This document shows positions 32,344 through 40,041 of a stretch of DNA of 64,000 bases, piece by piece. Source of the stretch: Nocardia altamirensis NBRC 108246 (lineage in GTDB: Bacteria; Actinomycetota; Actinomycetes; Mycobacteriales; Mycobacteriaceae). The notes under the pieces were generated by a model. That model saw only the letters and a program-made list of their open reading frames with translations, made no database searches and had not been told where the DNA came from. Both the position numbers and the translations under genes were made by a program. Position 1 is the stretch's first letter. Every line of letters starts with the position of its first letter. The stretch is taken from assembly GCF_001612685.1 (NCBI RefSeq), contig NZ_BDAY01000018.1:1-64000 (forward strand), written 5' to 3'.

Positions 32344-32523
32344 TCAGACCTCCTCAACTGTCACGAGGTGGCGCACGACGTTGATCAGGCCACGGTTCTG
32401 CGGGGTGTCCTCGCGAACCACGGTCTGCCGGATCTTGCGGAGCCCGAGCGTGCGCATGCTGTCACGCTGGTTCTGCTTCGCGCCGATCGTGCTCTTGATC
32501 TGGGTCACCTTGAGATCTGCCAT
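32344..32523 (-). CDS. rpmD: 50S ribosomal protein L30
   Basis: A 59-residue gene starting at the ATG at 32523: [20 protein letters not shown], with [16 protein letters not shown] and a [12 protein letters not shown] end, the standard bacterial L30. Its start overlaps the rpsE stop in the sequence TAATG. It is essential to the operon order rpsE-rpmD-rplO. Confidence 0.95.
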   Translation of the reverse strand: MADLKVTQIKSTIGAKQNQRDSMRTLGLRKIRQTVVREDTPQNRGLINVVRHLVTVEEV

Positions 32524-33188
32524 TACCTGGCACCTCCCACAGCCTGGGCGCGCGCACGCAGCATGCCCGCAGGGGCAACGTCTTCGAGCGAGAGACCACG
32601 GCGAGCCGCAACCTCTTCCGGGCGCTGCAGCATCTTGAGTGCGGCGACCGTCGCGTGCACGACGTTGATGGCGTTGTCGCTACCGAGCGACTTCGCCAGG
32701 ATGTCATGGATGCCAGCGCATTCCAGCACGGCACGAGCCGCACCACCGGCGATCACACCGGTACCCGGCGAGGCCGGGCGCAGCATGACGACACCGGCCG
32801 CCGCCTCACCCTGAACCGGGTGGACGATGGTGCTGCCGATCATCGGGACGCGGAAGAAGCTCTTGCGAGCCTCCTCGACACCCTTCTGGATGGCCGCGGG
32901 AACTTCCTTGGCCTTGCCGTAGCCGACGCCGACCAGACCGTTGCCGTCACCGACGATCACGAGGGCGGTGAAGCTGAAGCGACGACCACCCTTCACGACC
33001 TTGGAGACGCGGTTGATCGCGACGACGCGCTCGAGCTGGTTCTTCTCTGCGGCGTTGTCGCGACGGTTGTCGCCACCGCCACGACGGTCGCGGCCACCGC
33101 CACGGTTGTCGCGGTTGTCGCCGCCACCGGCGGCACCATTCTGTCCGGCGGGTCCGTTGCCGCCGTCACGCCGTTGACGTCCCGGCAT
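32523..33188 (-). CDS. rpsE: 30S ribosomal protein S5
   Basis: This 221-residue S5 has an N-terminal Gly/Asn/Arg/Asp-rich extension of ~45 residues ([13 protein letters not shown] type), typical of actinobacteria. The double-stranded RNA-binding domain follows ([21 protein letters not shown]) and then the C-terminal domain ([21 protein letters not shown]). It follows rplR after 31 bases. Confidence 0.97.
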   Translation of the reverse strand: MPGRQRRDGGNGPAGQNGAAGGGDNRDNRGGGRDRRGGGDNRRDNAAEKNQLERVVAINRVSKVVKGGRRFSFTALVIVGDGNGLVGVGYGKAKEVPAAIQKGVEEARKSFFRVPMIGSTIVHPVQGEAAAGVVMLRPASPGTGVIAGGAARAVLECAGIHDILAKSLGSDNAINVVHATVAALKMLQRPEEVAARRGLSLEDVAPAGMLRARAQAVGGAR

Positions 33189-33219
33189 CAGACGTTCCCT
33201 TCATTCATGTTTGCAGTCA

Positions 33220-33627
33220 TCAGAACTTCAACCCCGCTTCGCGAGCGGCATCGGCGAGCGCCGCGATCCGGCCGTGGTAATCGTGGCCACCACGGTCGAA
33301 CACGACAGTCTCGATGCCTGCGGCCTTGGCACGCTCGGCCAGCAGTTCGCCGACCTTCTTGCTCTTGGCCGACTTGTCGCCGTCCAGCGCGCGCACGTCC
33401 GCCTCGATGGAGGACGCGGCAGCGATGGTCTTGCCGACCGAGTCGTCCACCAGCTGCGCGTGCAGGTGCCGCGAAGAGCGGTTGACCACCAGGCGCGGAC
33501 GCTCGGTGGTGCCTTCGACCTTCTTGCGGAGACGGAAGTGACGGCGGGTCTTCGACAGCCGACGCGTCGTGGACGCGTCCTTGCCGCGCGGCTTGCGCTT
33601 GGCGATCTGGTTTTCGGTTTGCGCCAT
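33220..33627 (-). CDS. rplR: 50S ribosomal protein L18
   Basis: The start MAQTENQ at 33627 is chosen by similarity to known L18 starts; an ATG two codons upstream (33633) overlaps the rplF stop by four bases and is also possible. Conserved L18 segments are [31 protein letters not shown] and [20 protein letters not shown]. It binds 5S rRNA. Confidence 0.97.
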   Translation of the reverse strand: MAQTENQIAKRKPRGKDASTTRRLSKTRRHFRLRKKVEGTTERPRLVVNRSSRHLHAQLVDDSVGKTIAAASSIEADVRALDGDKSAKSKKVGELLAERAKAAGIETVVFDRGGHDYHGRIAALADAAREAGLKF

Positions 33628-33629
33628 GA

Positions 33630-34169
33630 TCACTTACCCGTCTTTCCGACCTTGCGGCGAACGACCTCGCCGGCGTAGCGGATGCCCTTGCCCTTGTACG
33701 GGTCGGGCTTACGCAGTCCGTGAATGACGGCGGAGATCTGACCGACCGCCTGCTTGTCGATACCGGACACAGAGAACTTGGTGGGCGATTCCACCGCGAA
33801 GGTGATGCCAGCGGGCGCCTCGATCGGCACCGGGTGGCTGTAGCCGAGCGCGAACTCGAGGTTCGAACCCTTGGCCTGCACGCGGTAACCGACGCCGAAG
33901 ATTTCCATCTTCTTCTCGTAGCCCTTGGTGACGCCTTCGATCATGTTGGCGACCAGGGTGCGGGTCAGGCCGTGCAGCGAGCGGTTCTGGCGCTCGTCGT
34001 TCGGGCGAACAACCTCGAGCTGACCGTCCTCGCCCTTGGCGATGGTGATCGGCTCAGCGACCGTGTGCGACAGGGTGCCCTTCGGCCCCTTCACCGAGAC
34101 CTGCTGGCCCTCGATGGAAACCTCGACACCGGCCGGAATTGCGATGGGCTTCTTGCCAATACGCGACAT
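33630..34169 (-). CDS. rplF: 50S ribosomal protein L6
   Basis: This 179-residue L6 starts [15 protein letters not shown] and ends with [19 protein letters not shown], followed by a basic tail, both hallmark segments. The middle [14 protein letters not shown] is also typical. It lies 15 bases after rpsH. Confidence 0.98.
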   Translation of the reverse strand: MSRIGKKPIAIPAGVEVSIEGQQVSVKGPKGTLSHTVAEPITIAKGEDGQLEVVRPNDERQNRSLHGLTRTLVANMIEGVTKGYEKKMEIFGVGYRVQAKGSNLEFALGYSHPVPIEAPAGITFAVESPTKFSVSGIDKQAVGQISAVIHGLRKPDPYKGKGIRYAGEVVRRKVGKTGK

Positions 34170-34184
34170 TTGTCCTACCTCCCC

Positions 34185-34583
34185 TTACCAGACGTAGGCG
34201 AGGACTTCCCCGCCTACACCTTGCTTGGCCGCCTGGCGATCGGTGAGCAGACCGGTCGACGTGGAGATGATCGCCACGCCGAGGCCGCCCAGGACCTTGG
34301 GCAGGTTGGTGGACTTCGCGTACACACGCAGACCCGGCTTCGAAACGCGGCGCAGGCCCTGCAGGCTGCGCTCACGGCTCGGGCCGTACTTCAGATCGAC
34401 GACGAGGGCCTTGCCAACGGTCGCATCTTCGGTCCGGTAGTCGGCGATGTAACCCTCGCGCTTCAAGATCTCGGCGATGTTCGCCTTGAGCTTCGAGTGC
34501 GGAGCCTTCACCTGATCGTGGTACGCCGAGTTGGCGTTGCGCAGACGCGTCAGGAAGTCTGCGATCGGATCAGTCATGGTCAT
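34185..34583 (-). CDS. rpsH: 30S ribosomal protein S8
   Basis: This 132-residue S8 has [18 protein letters not shown] at the start, [18 protein letters not shown] and the C-terminal [17 protein letters not shown]. In most actinobacteria rpsH follows rpsN directly. Here 3.7 kb separates them, and rpsH has its own promoter at 34802-34830, with a leader of about 210 bases. It therefore heads a second half-operon. Confidence 0.98.
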   Translation of the reverse strand: MTMTDPIADFLTRLRNANSAYHDQVKAPHSKLKANIAEILKREGYIADYRTEDATVGKALVVDLKYGPSRERSLQGLRRVSKPGLRVYAKSTNLPKVLGGLGVAIISTSTGLLTDRQAAKQGVGGEVLAYVW

Positions 34584-34801
34584 AGTTCGACCTTGACACC
34601 TTTCTCGCTACGGTTCCCATACAACGCCGACGCGCTTCAACAGCACGTCAACCGTGGGCCTATAGCAATTCGGCGGTCCGGCCGACACTTGTCGACCGGA
34701 TTGAGTTCTCGTGAGAGTTCTCGGTACCCGGGCCGTCCCACATGTGGGCGCAGTCACTGCGCCAAGACATGCGGACACAGAGGTGCCCGAGCAACCGGTC
34801 T

Positions 34802-34830
34802 AGTGTAGACAACCCCCAGCTCGGACCCAA
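34802..34830 (-). promoter_or_regulatory. Promoter of the rpsH half-operon
   Basis: On the minus strand TTGGGT (34830-34825) and TACACT (34807-34802) are 17 bases apart, a good actinobacterial sigma-70 promoter. The 18 bases GCAACCGGTCTAGTGTAG (plus strand, 34791-34808) occur identically at the rplN promoter. The transcript would have a leader of about 210 bases. Confidence 0.65.
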
Positions 34831-34950
34831 ATCCGGGCCCCGCGCGCTCCCGCCGCTCGGTTCACCGGCCGCCTGCCTGCCGACGTACTCGACCGCCTCT
34901 GGCCGGTCGTCGCCCGGCATCGCATTCATGCTCGAGAGCGTCGAGGGGGT

Positions 34951-35010
34951 ACTGGTGTAGGTGGCTTCTCGCGATTTGCCGCCACCAGTGCCCAGTGATC
35001 ATCCGTCCAG
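34951..35010. repeat. Hairpin repeat, copy A (degenerate)
   Basis: It aligns over about 60 bases with 38181-38240: ACTGGTG…, TCTCGCG, GCCACCAGT and GTGATCATCCGTCCAG are shared. The inverted arms are partly decayed (ACTGGTG-TA-GGTGGC versus GCCGCCACCAGT). The two copies flank the type VII toxin segment in direct orientation. Confidence 0.7.
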
Positions 35011-35287
35011 GTTCGCGGGACGCGCACAGACCTGCCTGATTGGCAATCGTGCAGCTTATTGGACGCAACGACAGCGCAATGCGGCTGTATGCGGGTGGCC
35101 TGTGACCTGCGATCGCTGGGTCGGCACGACCCAGCAACCCTGAGAGGACACCTCAGCGAATGTCACGTGACCTCTATTGCGCGGGGGTTGGTGCTGCCCA
35201 TACTTCGTGGGGTACGCGTGCAGGCGTAACACTCCGAACGCCGATCACGGTGTACCGCCCGGAAACATTGCCGAGGAAGGATCGCGA

Positions 35288-35494
35288 GTGAACGTCCTGG
35301 TCGAGATGACCGCCCTGACCCTGAGCCGCCCCACCGCCGAGGCCGGCGACATCGAGCGCGCCGCCTGGTACGAGGCCAAAGCCAACCTCCACACCTACCT
35401 CGCCGAACAAGGTGGTTCCGACGCCGCAAGGGAAACCGCCCTCGCCCTCAGCGCCCACCAACGCTCCCTCGAACTGCTCGGCCACCAGAACTAA
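35288..35494 (+). CDS. Small hypothetical protein (68 aa)
   Basis: A GTG at 35288 preceded by GAGGAAGGA gives NVLVEMTALTLSRPTAEAG, then ERAAWYEAKANLHTYLAEQGG and a helical end. An ATG at 35306 is an alternative. The sequence is Ala/Leu/Glu-rich and helical, with no signal peptide. It is the only plus-strand gene in the rpsN-rpsH interruption. I do not recognise a function. Confidence 0.5.
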   Translation: MNVLVEMTALTLSRPTAEAGDIERAAWYEAKANLHTYLAEQGGSDAARETALALSAHQRSLELLGHQN

Positions 35495-35770
35495 CCCCCG
35501 GCGCCCCGCCCCAAACCAGCAGGGCGCCAGCAGTATCACCCCCACCGAGCCGCGCCCAACACCGCACCAGGCGGCTGCCCGCCTGCCCCGCCGGACTGCA
35601 CCCCGTCGGTTCAGCAGCGGGGCGAGTTCTCAGATCGGCATCAGAGCGGCACAACACGCACGTCGTTTCCGGCGAGACCAGCTCCGCCGCCCCGACAAGG
35701 CAACTGGCCGATCGCACACCCGAACCCATTTGGCCCGTGCGGGATTCGCGTCCAGCGATTCACACCAGTT

Positions 35771-35974
35771 TCACCGCTGTTCGAACTCTGTGCCACTCGT
35801 ATCATCGTAGAACTTCCGCGACGCTTGCCTCTGCTCCTCGGGCGGAACTGCAGCTATCTTTGCGCGAGCTTCAGCAAACATCTGCTTGGCTCGCTCTAAT
35901 TCCTCGTCGCTCAGCGGCTCTAACCCCTCCTCTTCCAGCGACGAGAATTTTTTGCCGGCTATCTCCTTGCTCAT
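35771..35974 (-). CDS. Small acidic protein downstream of the ART toxin, candidate immunity factor (67 aa)
   Basis: This 67-residue charged helical protein (SSLEEEGLEPLSDEELERAKQ, EEQRQASRKFYDDTSG) starts eight bases after the toxin stop, so it is co-transcribed with it. It has no signal peptide. Position and size fit a cytosolic immunity protein or antitoxin, but the family is not recognised and a chaperone role is equally possible. Confidence 0.55.
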   Translation of the reverse strand: MSKEIAGKKFSSLEEEGLEPLSDEELERAKQMFAEARAKIAAVPPEEQRQASRKFYDDTSGTEFEQR

Positions 35975-35982
35975 CTGGCACG

Positions 35983-37446
35983 CTACCTTTCGATCAACTC
36001 TATAAATGTCTTACCGGTACCGGGGTCAAAGGTTTTGCTCACCACTTGGAATCTGACACCTGGCGGAAACAGAACCTCACTCTCAACGATCCCCGCAGCT
36101 TCAGTTGAAGAGTATTGAGATACATCTTTGCCAGTCTTCGAAATAATGGTGAATTGCGTATTTCCTGGAAACGCCGTCGAAGGTGAAGATGACGTGCTCG
36201 TGAACGCGTGCTCAGTCACCATCTCACCCGGTTTATAGTCGTCCAGAACACTTGCTGGAAGGTCAGTACCTCGGTACACGGTGCCGTTGTGGTTGGGCAA
36301 CTTCGACAGCGCTTCTTCGATGGCCCTAACCCTCGCCTCCTGCGATGCATCCAATGTACCGTTCCTCAGTGCTTGGTTGAGATCCCAATACCCAGGCCCA
36401 GTGTAGTCGGCCAGTGCATCGAGATCCTTCTGCGAAAGGGTCGCCCCAGGTCGGGTCTTGACACTACTATCCGTTTTGCCGCGCAATCGCTCATATAGAT
36501 CCTTGATGGCCTGTTTGCCCTTTGCCAGCGCAACCTTCGCATCGTCGGCCAACCCCTTGAGCTGTAGGATTTTGCGGGCCCGCCACGCTGTGACGGCTCC
36601 TTTGATCTTCACGGCCCAGCGCCGCGCCGACTCGACAGCCTTGGCACCAGCGATCAAACCACCGACGCCGGTGAGGCAGGTGGCAATAACCATGACTGCC
36701 ATATCGATTGCCGCTTCCTGAATGATGGCGTCGATGAAGCCCTTGATCTCGTTGCGGAGCTCCTCGATCGATTCCTTGTAGTCGAGGCAGGTTTTGCTGA
36801 TCTGCTTGCAGGTATTGAGCAGCGCACCGATGGAGGTCTCTAGGGTCTTCAGGTCTTCCCGAACCTGCATCGCGTCGTCAGACTTCACACCATCGAAAAG
36901 GCTTGCAGCGATGGTGATTTTGTCTTTGGCATTGGTGTTCTGATAGATCGTGCCCAGCCGATCCCAGGCGTCCGCTGCCTTGGTCAGGGTGTCGGTGTTG
37001 CCGTCTGGGAGTGGGCAGTTGATGGCATCGAGTACTTCGATGGACGCTTTTGCCAAGCCTTGCGGGGTTCCTCCGGCTGCTGACGCCGGGAGTGCGTAAG
37101 GCCCGAAGGTGACTGTCGAGGCCGGGTCCTGCGGCCTCTCCGGTTGGGTTGTGCCTTTCAGCACGGCATCGGACTTGGCGTGTTCAAAACCGAGATCGTT
37201 TAGGGCAGTACCGTAGGCACGCAGAGTCGAGAAAGTCTGGTCGAAGAACGCTACGGCGTCGCGGGCCGATTCGTCATAGGAGGTCGCCCATGCACGGCCG
37301 TCTTCGTCTCGTCCTGCCATCTGCCCGCAGCTATTGAGTTCGCCGAAAACGTACTTGAAGCTGTCGTTCAGAGCGACGGCTGCATCGAAGCAGTTGGTCG
37401 CGGCCTGGTAGTAGACCTTGGGATCTACCTCAAGCGTCTCGCTCAT
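35983..37446 (-). CDS. Type VII-exported ADP-ribosyltransferase toxin (487 aa)
   Basis: The start is the ATG at 37446, overlapping the stop of the upstream WXG100 gene by four bases (ATGA). Residues 1-~230 are helical and WXG/LXG-like. Residues ~235-330 include a hydrophobic pair (MAVMVIATCLTGVGGLIAGA) that could span a membrane. The C-terminal ~100 residues are an ADPrib_exo_Tox-type ART: TVYRGTDLP (R392), AFTSTSSSP (S417 first serine) and VESEVLFPPG (E455-S-E457), a complete R-S-ExE set. It is preceded by two WXG100 genes and followed by a small gene. Export by type VII secretion and NAD-dependent modification of an arginine are inferred. It sits inside the ribosomal spc operon. Confidence 0.8.
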   Translation of the reverse strand: MSETLEVDPKVYYQAATNCFDAAVALNDSFKYVFGELNSCGQMAGRDEDGRAWATSYDESARDAVAFFDQTFSTLRAYGTALNDLGFEHAKSDAVLKGTTQPERPQDPASTVTFGPYALPASAAGGTPQGLAKASIEVLDAINCPLPDGNTDTLTKAADAWDRLGTIYQNTNAKDKITIAASLFDGVKSDDAMQVREDLKTLETSIGALLNTCKQISKTCLDYKESIEELRNEIKGFIDAIIQEAAIDMAVMVIATCLTGVGGLIAGAKAVESARRWAVKIKGAVTAWRARKILQLKGLADDAKVALAKGKQAIKDLYERLRGKTDSSVKTRPGATLSQKDLDALADYTGPGYWDLNQALRNGTLDASQEARVRAIEEALSKLPNHNGTVYRGTDLPASVLDDYKPGEMVTEHAFTSTSSSPSTAFPGNTQFTIISKTGKDVSQYSSTEAAGIVESEVLFPPGVRFQVVSKTFDPGTGKTFIELIER

Positions 37447-37745
37447 ATGCCAAGGATCCGTCGGGCTTGGGACGCGGCGTTGGTGTAGCTTTCGTGCGCC
37501 TTCTTCAACGCATCCTCCAGCGCCGCAAGCCCGTCCTGCATATCGGTGACCCCGGCGGCCCACTCGCGGTGTGCGTCGCTGTAGGCCACTGCGGCGGAGC
37601 CGACCCAAACACCCTCGACCTCTTTGGCTTTCGCTTCGAGTTCGGCCAGCCGATCGGCAACCGCCGCTTTGTATCCGCGCATCCGAGCAGCCAACTGCTC
37701 GAGTTGGTCGAGGTCGACCGAGAAGGCCGGTGTGTCAGCGGACAT
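37443..37745 (-). CDS. WXG100 family protein (100 aa)
   Basis: The start is the ATG at 37745 after a GAGGAGGAG ribosome-binding site. It is a helix-turn-helix protein of 100 residues with the turn GVWVGSAAVAYSDAHREW: the WVG is the WXG motif and Y-S-D-A-H a possible secretion tail-like motif. With the 103-residue neighbour it would form the usual WXG100 heterodimer. It overlaps the toxin start by four bases, so export of the toxin is its likely role. Confidence 0.85.
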   Translation of the reverse strand: MSADTPAFSVDLDQLEQLAARMRGYKAAVADRLAELEAKAKEVEGVWVGSAAVAYSDAHREWAAGVTDMQDGLAALEDALKKAHESYTNAASQARRILGI

Positions 37746-37755
37746 CAGCTCCTCC

Positions 37756-38067
37756 TCACGGCAGATCCAAAGAGCTGATCCCAGACGCACGGGACTGATC
37801 GGAGTCGTGCAGCGTTTCCGCAGTGACGCCCAACTTTTCGGCCAGCTCGAGCAACGCATCCCACACCTGGTCTGCGCCCTGGTGGAACTCATCCCATGCC
37901 GCGGTGAATGCGCCGGCGTTGTTCCCAGCCCAGCTCTCGATGGTCACTTTCGTATCGGTCACCAGCGACGCGTACCCGGACTTGCACTCCTCGGCTATCT
38001 GGTACGCCAAGCGACCCAACGCTTTGACTTCCTCGGGATCAACCGCGAGTGATGACGGGTCTCCCAT
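37756..38067 (-). CDS. WXG100 family protein (103 aa)
   Basis: The start is the ATG at 38067 with GAGGAGG nine bases upstream. The WXG turn is ESWAGNNAGAFTAAWDEFHQG, between two amphipathic helices, and the C-terminal end carries LGVTAETLHDSDQ. It is the first gene of the WXG100-WXG100-toxin-small gene operon. Length and layout are those of EsxA/EsxB-like proteins. Confidence 0.85.
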   Translation of the reverse strand: MGDPSSLAVDPEEVKALGRLAYQIAEECKSGYASLVTDTKVTIESWAGNNAGAFTAAWDEFHQGADQVWDALLELAEKLGVTAETLHDSDQSRASGISSLDLP

Positions 38068-38175
38068 AGTCAACAACCTCCTCGGTCATGGCCAAGTCGC
38101 AGCCTCCTCCGTCCCTACTATGACGCACCGGACCCCACTCTGGTTCCAGTGGATTCACGCCCGAGGACCCAAAGT

Positions 38176-38240
38176 GGGAACTGGTGGCGGGAGCCTCTCG
38201 CGTTTTCCCGCCACCAGTTCCCGGTGATCATCCGTCCAGC
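38176..38240. repeat. Hairpin repeat, copy B (intact)
   Basis: GGGAACTGGTGGCGGGA (38176-38192) pairs perfectly over 17 bases with TCCCGCCACCAGTTCCC (38206-38222), loop 13 bases, followed by GTGATCATCCGTCCAG shared with copy A at 34951-35010. It lies between rpsN and the first WXG100 gene and could also end the rplN-rpsN transcript. Confidence 0.75.
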
Positions 38241-38326
38241 TGCTGGAGACGCACGAAGGCACGGACTCGGCGGAGTCCGTGCCTTCGTGCGGTGTTCAGT
38301 TGGGTGCGCTCACGAGGAGCGCATGC

Positions 38327-38512
38327 TCACCAGGAGCTCTTGTGCACACCCGGGAGCTCACCGCGGTGCGCCATTTCGCGCAGGCACACGCGGCAGAGGC
38401 CGAACTTGCGGTAGACGGCGTGCGGACGACCGCACCGCTGGCAGCGGGTGTAGGCGCGGACCGCGAACTTCGGCTTGGCGTTGGCCTTGTTGACCAGTGC
38501 TTTCTTGGCCAT
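38327..38512 (-). CDS. rpsN: 30S ribosomal protein S14, zinc-binding (type Z)
   Basis: This 61-residue S14 has the four zinc cysteines in [20 protein letters not shown] and the usual MAKKALV start and ELPGV end. Length and cysteines identify the type Z form. It follows rplE after four bases. The next gene in the normal operon, rpsH, is 3.7 kb away. Confidence 0.97.
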   Translation of the reverse strand: MAKKALVNKANAKPKFAVRAYTRCQRCGRPHAVYRKFGLCRVCLREMAHRGELPGVHKSSW

Positions 38513-38516
38513 ATGC

Positions 38517-39083
38517 TCAGTTCTCCTTGAACGGGAAGCCGAGGTGCTTGAGCAACGCGCGGCCTTCTTCGTTGTTGGTGGCCGTGGTCACCACGGTGAT
38601 GTCCATACCGCGCGGGCGGTCGATGGAGTCCACGTCGATCTCGTGGAACATCGACTGCTCGCTGAGGCCGAACGTGTAGTTGCCGTTGCCGTCGAACTGC
38701 TTCGGCGACAGGCCGCGGAAGTCGCGGATACGCGGCAGTGCGATGGAGACCAGGCGGTCGAGGAACTCCCACATGCGATCGCCACGCAGGGTGACCTTCG
38801 CACCGATGGGCATGCCCTCACGCAGCTTGAACTGCGCGATCGACTTGGTGGCCTTGCGGATCTCGGGCTTCTGACCGGTGATCAGCTCGAGGTCCTTGAC
38901 GGCGCCGTTGATCAGCTTGGCGTCGCGGGCGGCGTCACCGACACCCATGTTGACGACAACCTTGACGACGCCGGGGATCTGCATCACGTTGTCGTAGTTG
39001 AACTCGCTGTTGAGCGCGTCCTTGATCTCGGCGCGGTAGCGCTCCTTCAGCCGAGGCTGAACCTTGTTCTCTGTAGTCGTCAT
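38517..39083 (-). CDS. rplE: 50S ribosomal protein L5
   Basis: This 188-residue L5 contains [50 protein letters not shown] and the C-terminal [20 protein letters not shown], all typical. It binds 5S rRNA. It starts one base after the rplX stop. Confidence 0.98.
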   Translation of the reverse strand: MTTTENKVQPRLKERYRAEIKDALNSEFNYDNVMQIPGVVKVVVNMGVGDAARDAKLINGAVKDLELITGQKPEIRKATKSIAQFKLREGMPIGAKVTLRGDRMWEFLDRLVSIALPRIRDFRGLSPKQFDGNGNYTFGLSEQSMFHEIDVDSIDRPRGMDITVVTTATNNEEGRALLKHLGFPFKEN

Positions 39084-39084
39084 G

Positions 39085-39402
39085 TCAGATGTCCTTCCCG
39101 TTGTTACGGGAGATCCGGACCCGCTTGCCGCTCTCCTCGTCCGTCCGGTAGCCGACGCGGGTCGGCTTGCCGTCGGAGTCGACGATCATCACGTTGGACA
39201 CGTGGATCGGAGCTTCCTGGGTCACGATGCCGCCCGAGGAGGCGCCGCGCTGGTTGGCGGAGTTCGCGACGTGCTTCTTGATCCGGTTCACGCCCTCGAC
39301 CAGGATGCGGTTGCGGTCCGGGTAGGCCTGAATGACCTTGCCCTTGGCGCCCTTGTCCTTACCCGAGATGACGAGCACGGTGTCGCCCTTGTGCACCTTC
39401 AT
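39085..39402 (-). CDS. rplX: 50S ribosomal protein L24
   Basis: The start [20 protein letters not shown] at 39402 is the classic L24 KOW motif; an upstream in-frame ATG would overlap rplN. The length of 105 residues and [11 protein letters not shown] are normal. It lies one base after the rplN stop. Confidence 0.97.
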   Translation of the reverse strand: MKVHKGDTVLVISGKDKGAKGKVIQAYPDRNRILVEGVNRIKKHVANSANQRGASSGGIVTQEAPIHVSNVMIVDSDGKPTRVGYRTDEESGKRVRISRNNGKDI

Positions 39403-39403
39403 G

Positions 39404-39772
39404 TCAGAGCACCTCCGGGGCCAGCGAAACAATCTTCATGAACTTCTTCTCACGCAGCTCGCGGCCGACCGGGCCGAAGATGCGGGTGCCACGCGGATCG
39501 TTGTCCGCCTTGATGAGCACGGCAGCGTTCTCATCGAACTTGATGTAGGAACCGTCCGGACGGCGGCGCTCCTTGACGGTGCGCACGATGACCGCCTTGA
39601 CGACCTCGCCCTTCTTGACGTTGCCGCCGGGGACCGCGTCCTTGACGGTGGCGACGATGATGTCGCCGATGCCGGCATAGCGACGTGACGAACCACCGAG
39701 AACGCGGATGCAGAGAATTTCCTTCGCACCCGTGTTGTCGGCGACGCGCAGTCGCGACTCCTGCTGAATCAC
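39404..39772 (-). CDS. rplN: 50S ribosomal protein L14
   Basis: A GTG at 39772 with AAGGAGG five bases upstream gives 122 residues, [20 protein letters not shown] onward, with [18 protein letters not shown] and the [17 protein letters not shown] end. It heads the spc operon here; the gene upstream is divergent, so the S10 operon is elsewhere. Confidence 0.97.
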   Translation of the reverse strand: MIQQESRLRVADNTGAKEILCIRVLGGSSRRYAGIGDIIVATVKDAVPGGNVKKGEVVKAVIVRTVKERRRPDGSYIKFDENAAVLIKADNDPRGTRIFGPVGRELREKKFMKIVSLAPEVL

Positions 39773-39939
39773 TTCAGCCTCCTTGACCTGGATGTATACG
39801 CACGCCGGATTGCCGACCCGACGGGCATGGTCCGCTGCCCTCCGGACGCGCGCCTGCCAGCGGTTCGACGGATCTTGCGACCCAACCACTGGGGGTTCGC
39901 TGCCGGATTGCGGGCATAGCTCCCGCAGGCAACCGGTCT

Positions 39940-39969
39940 AGTGTAGGCGAATCCGCAGGTCGTTCCCAA
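39940..39969 (-). promoter_or_regulatory. Promoter of rplN
   Basis: On the minus strand TTGGGA (39969-39964) and TACACT (39945-39940) are 18 bases apart, about 165 bases before rplN. The downstream bases match the rpsH promoter exactly over GCAACCGGTCTAGTGTAG (plus-strand form). Confidence 0.65.
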
Positions 39970-40041
39970 ATCGGGGTGCGGCAGACCAGTGGCGGAGTCT
40001 TTTCGCGTCGCTACCCTCGAACTGAGCAAGATCAAAAGGAG

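Larger units (their letters stand above)
34584..35287. other. 704-bp region upstream of rpsH holding a promoter and a hairpin repeat
   Basis: No gene is evident. The region holds the rpsH promoter (34802-34830), the degenerate hairpin repeat copy at 34951-35010, a small hairpin (CTGGGTCG/CGACCCAG at 35116-35134) and a ten-base palindrome GTCACGTGAC at 35162-35171 that could be an operator for the plus-strand gene at 35288. Confidence 0.5.

Noticed and set aside
32344..39772. Search for missing spc operon genes such as a lost rpsH or duplicated rpsN
   Set aside because: All of rplN, rplX, rplE, rpsN, rpsH, rplF, rplR, rpsE, rpmD and rplO are present once and intact; only the rpsN-rpsH spacing is abnormal.
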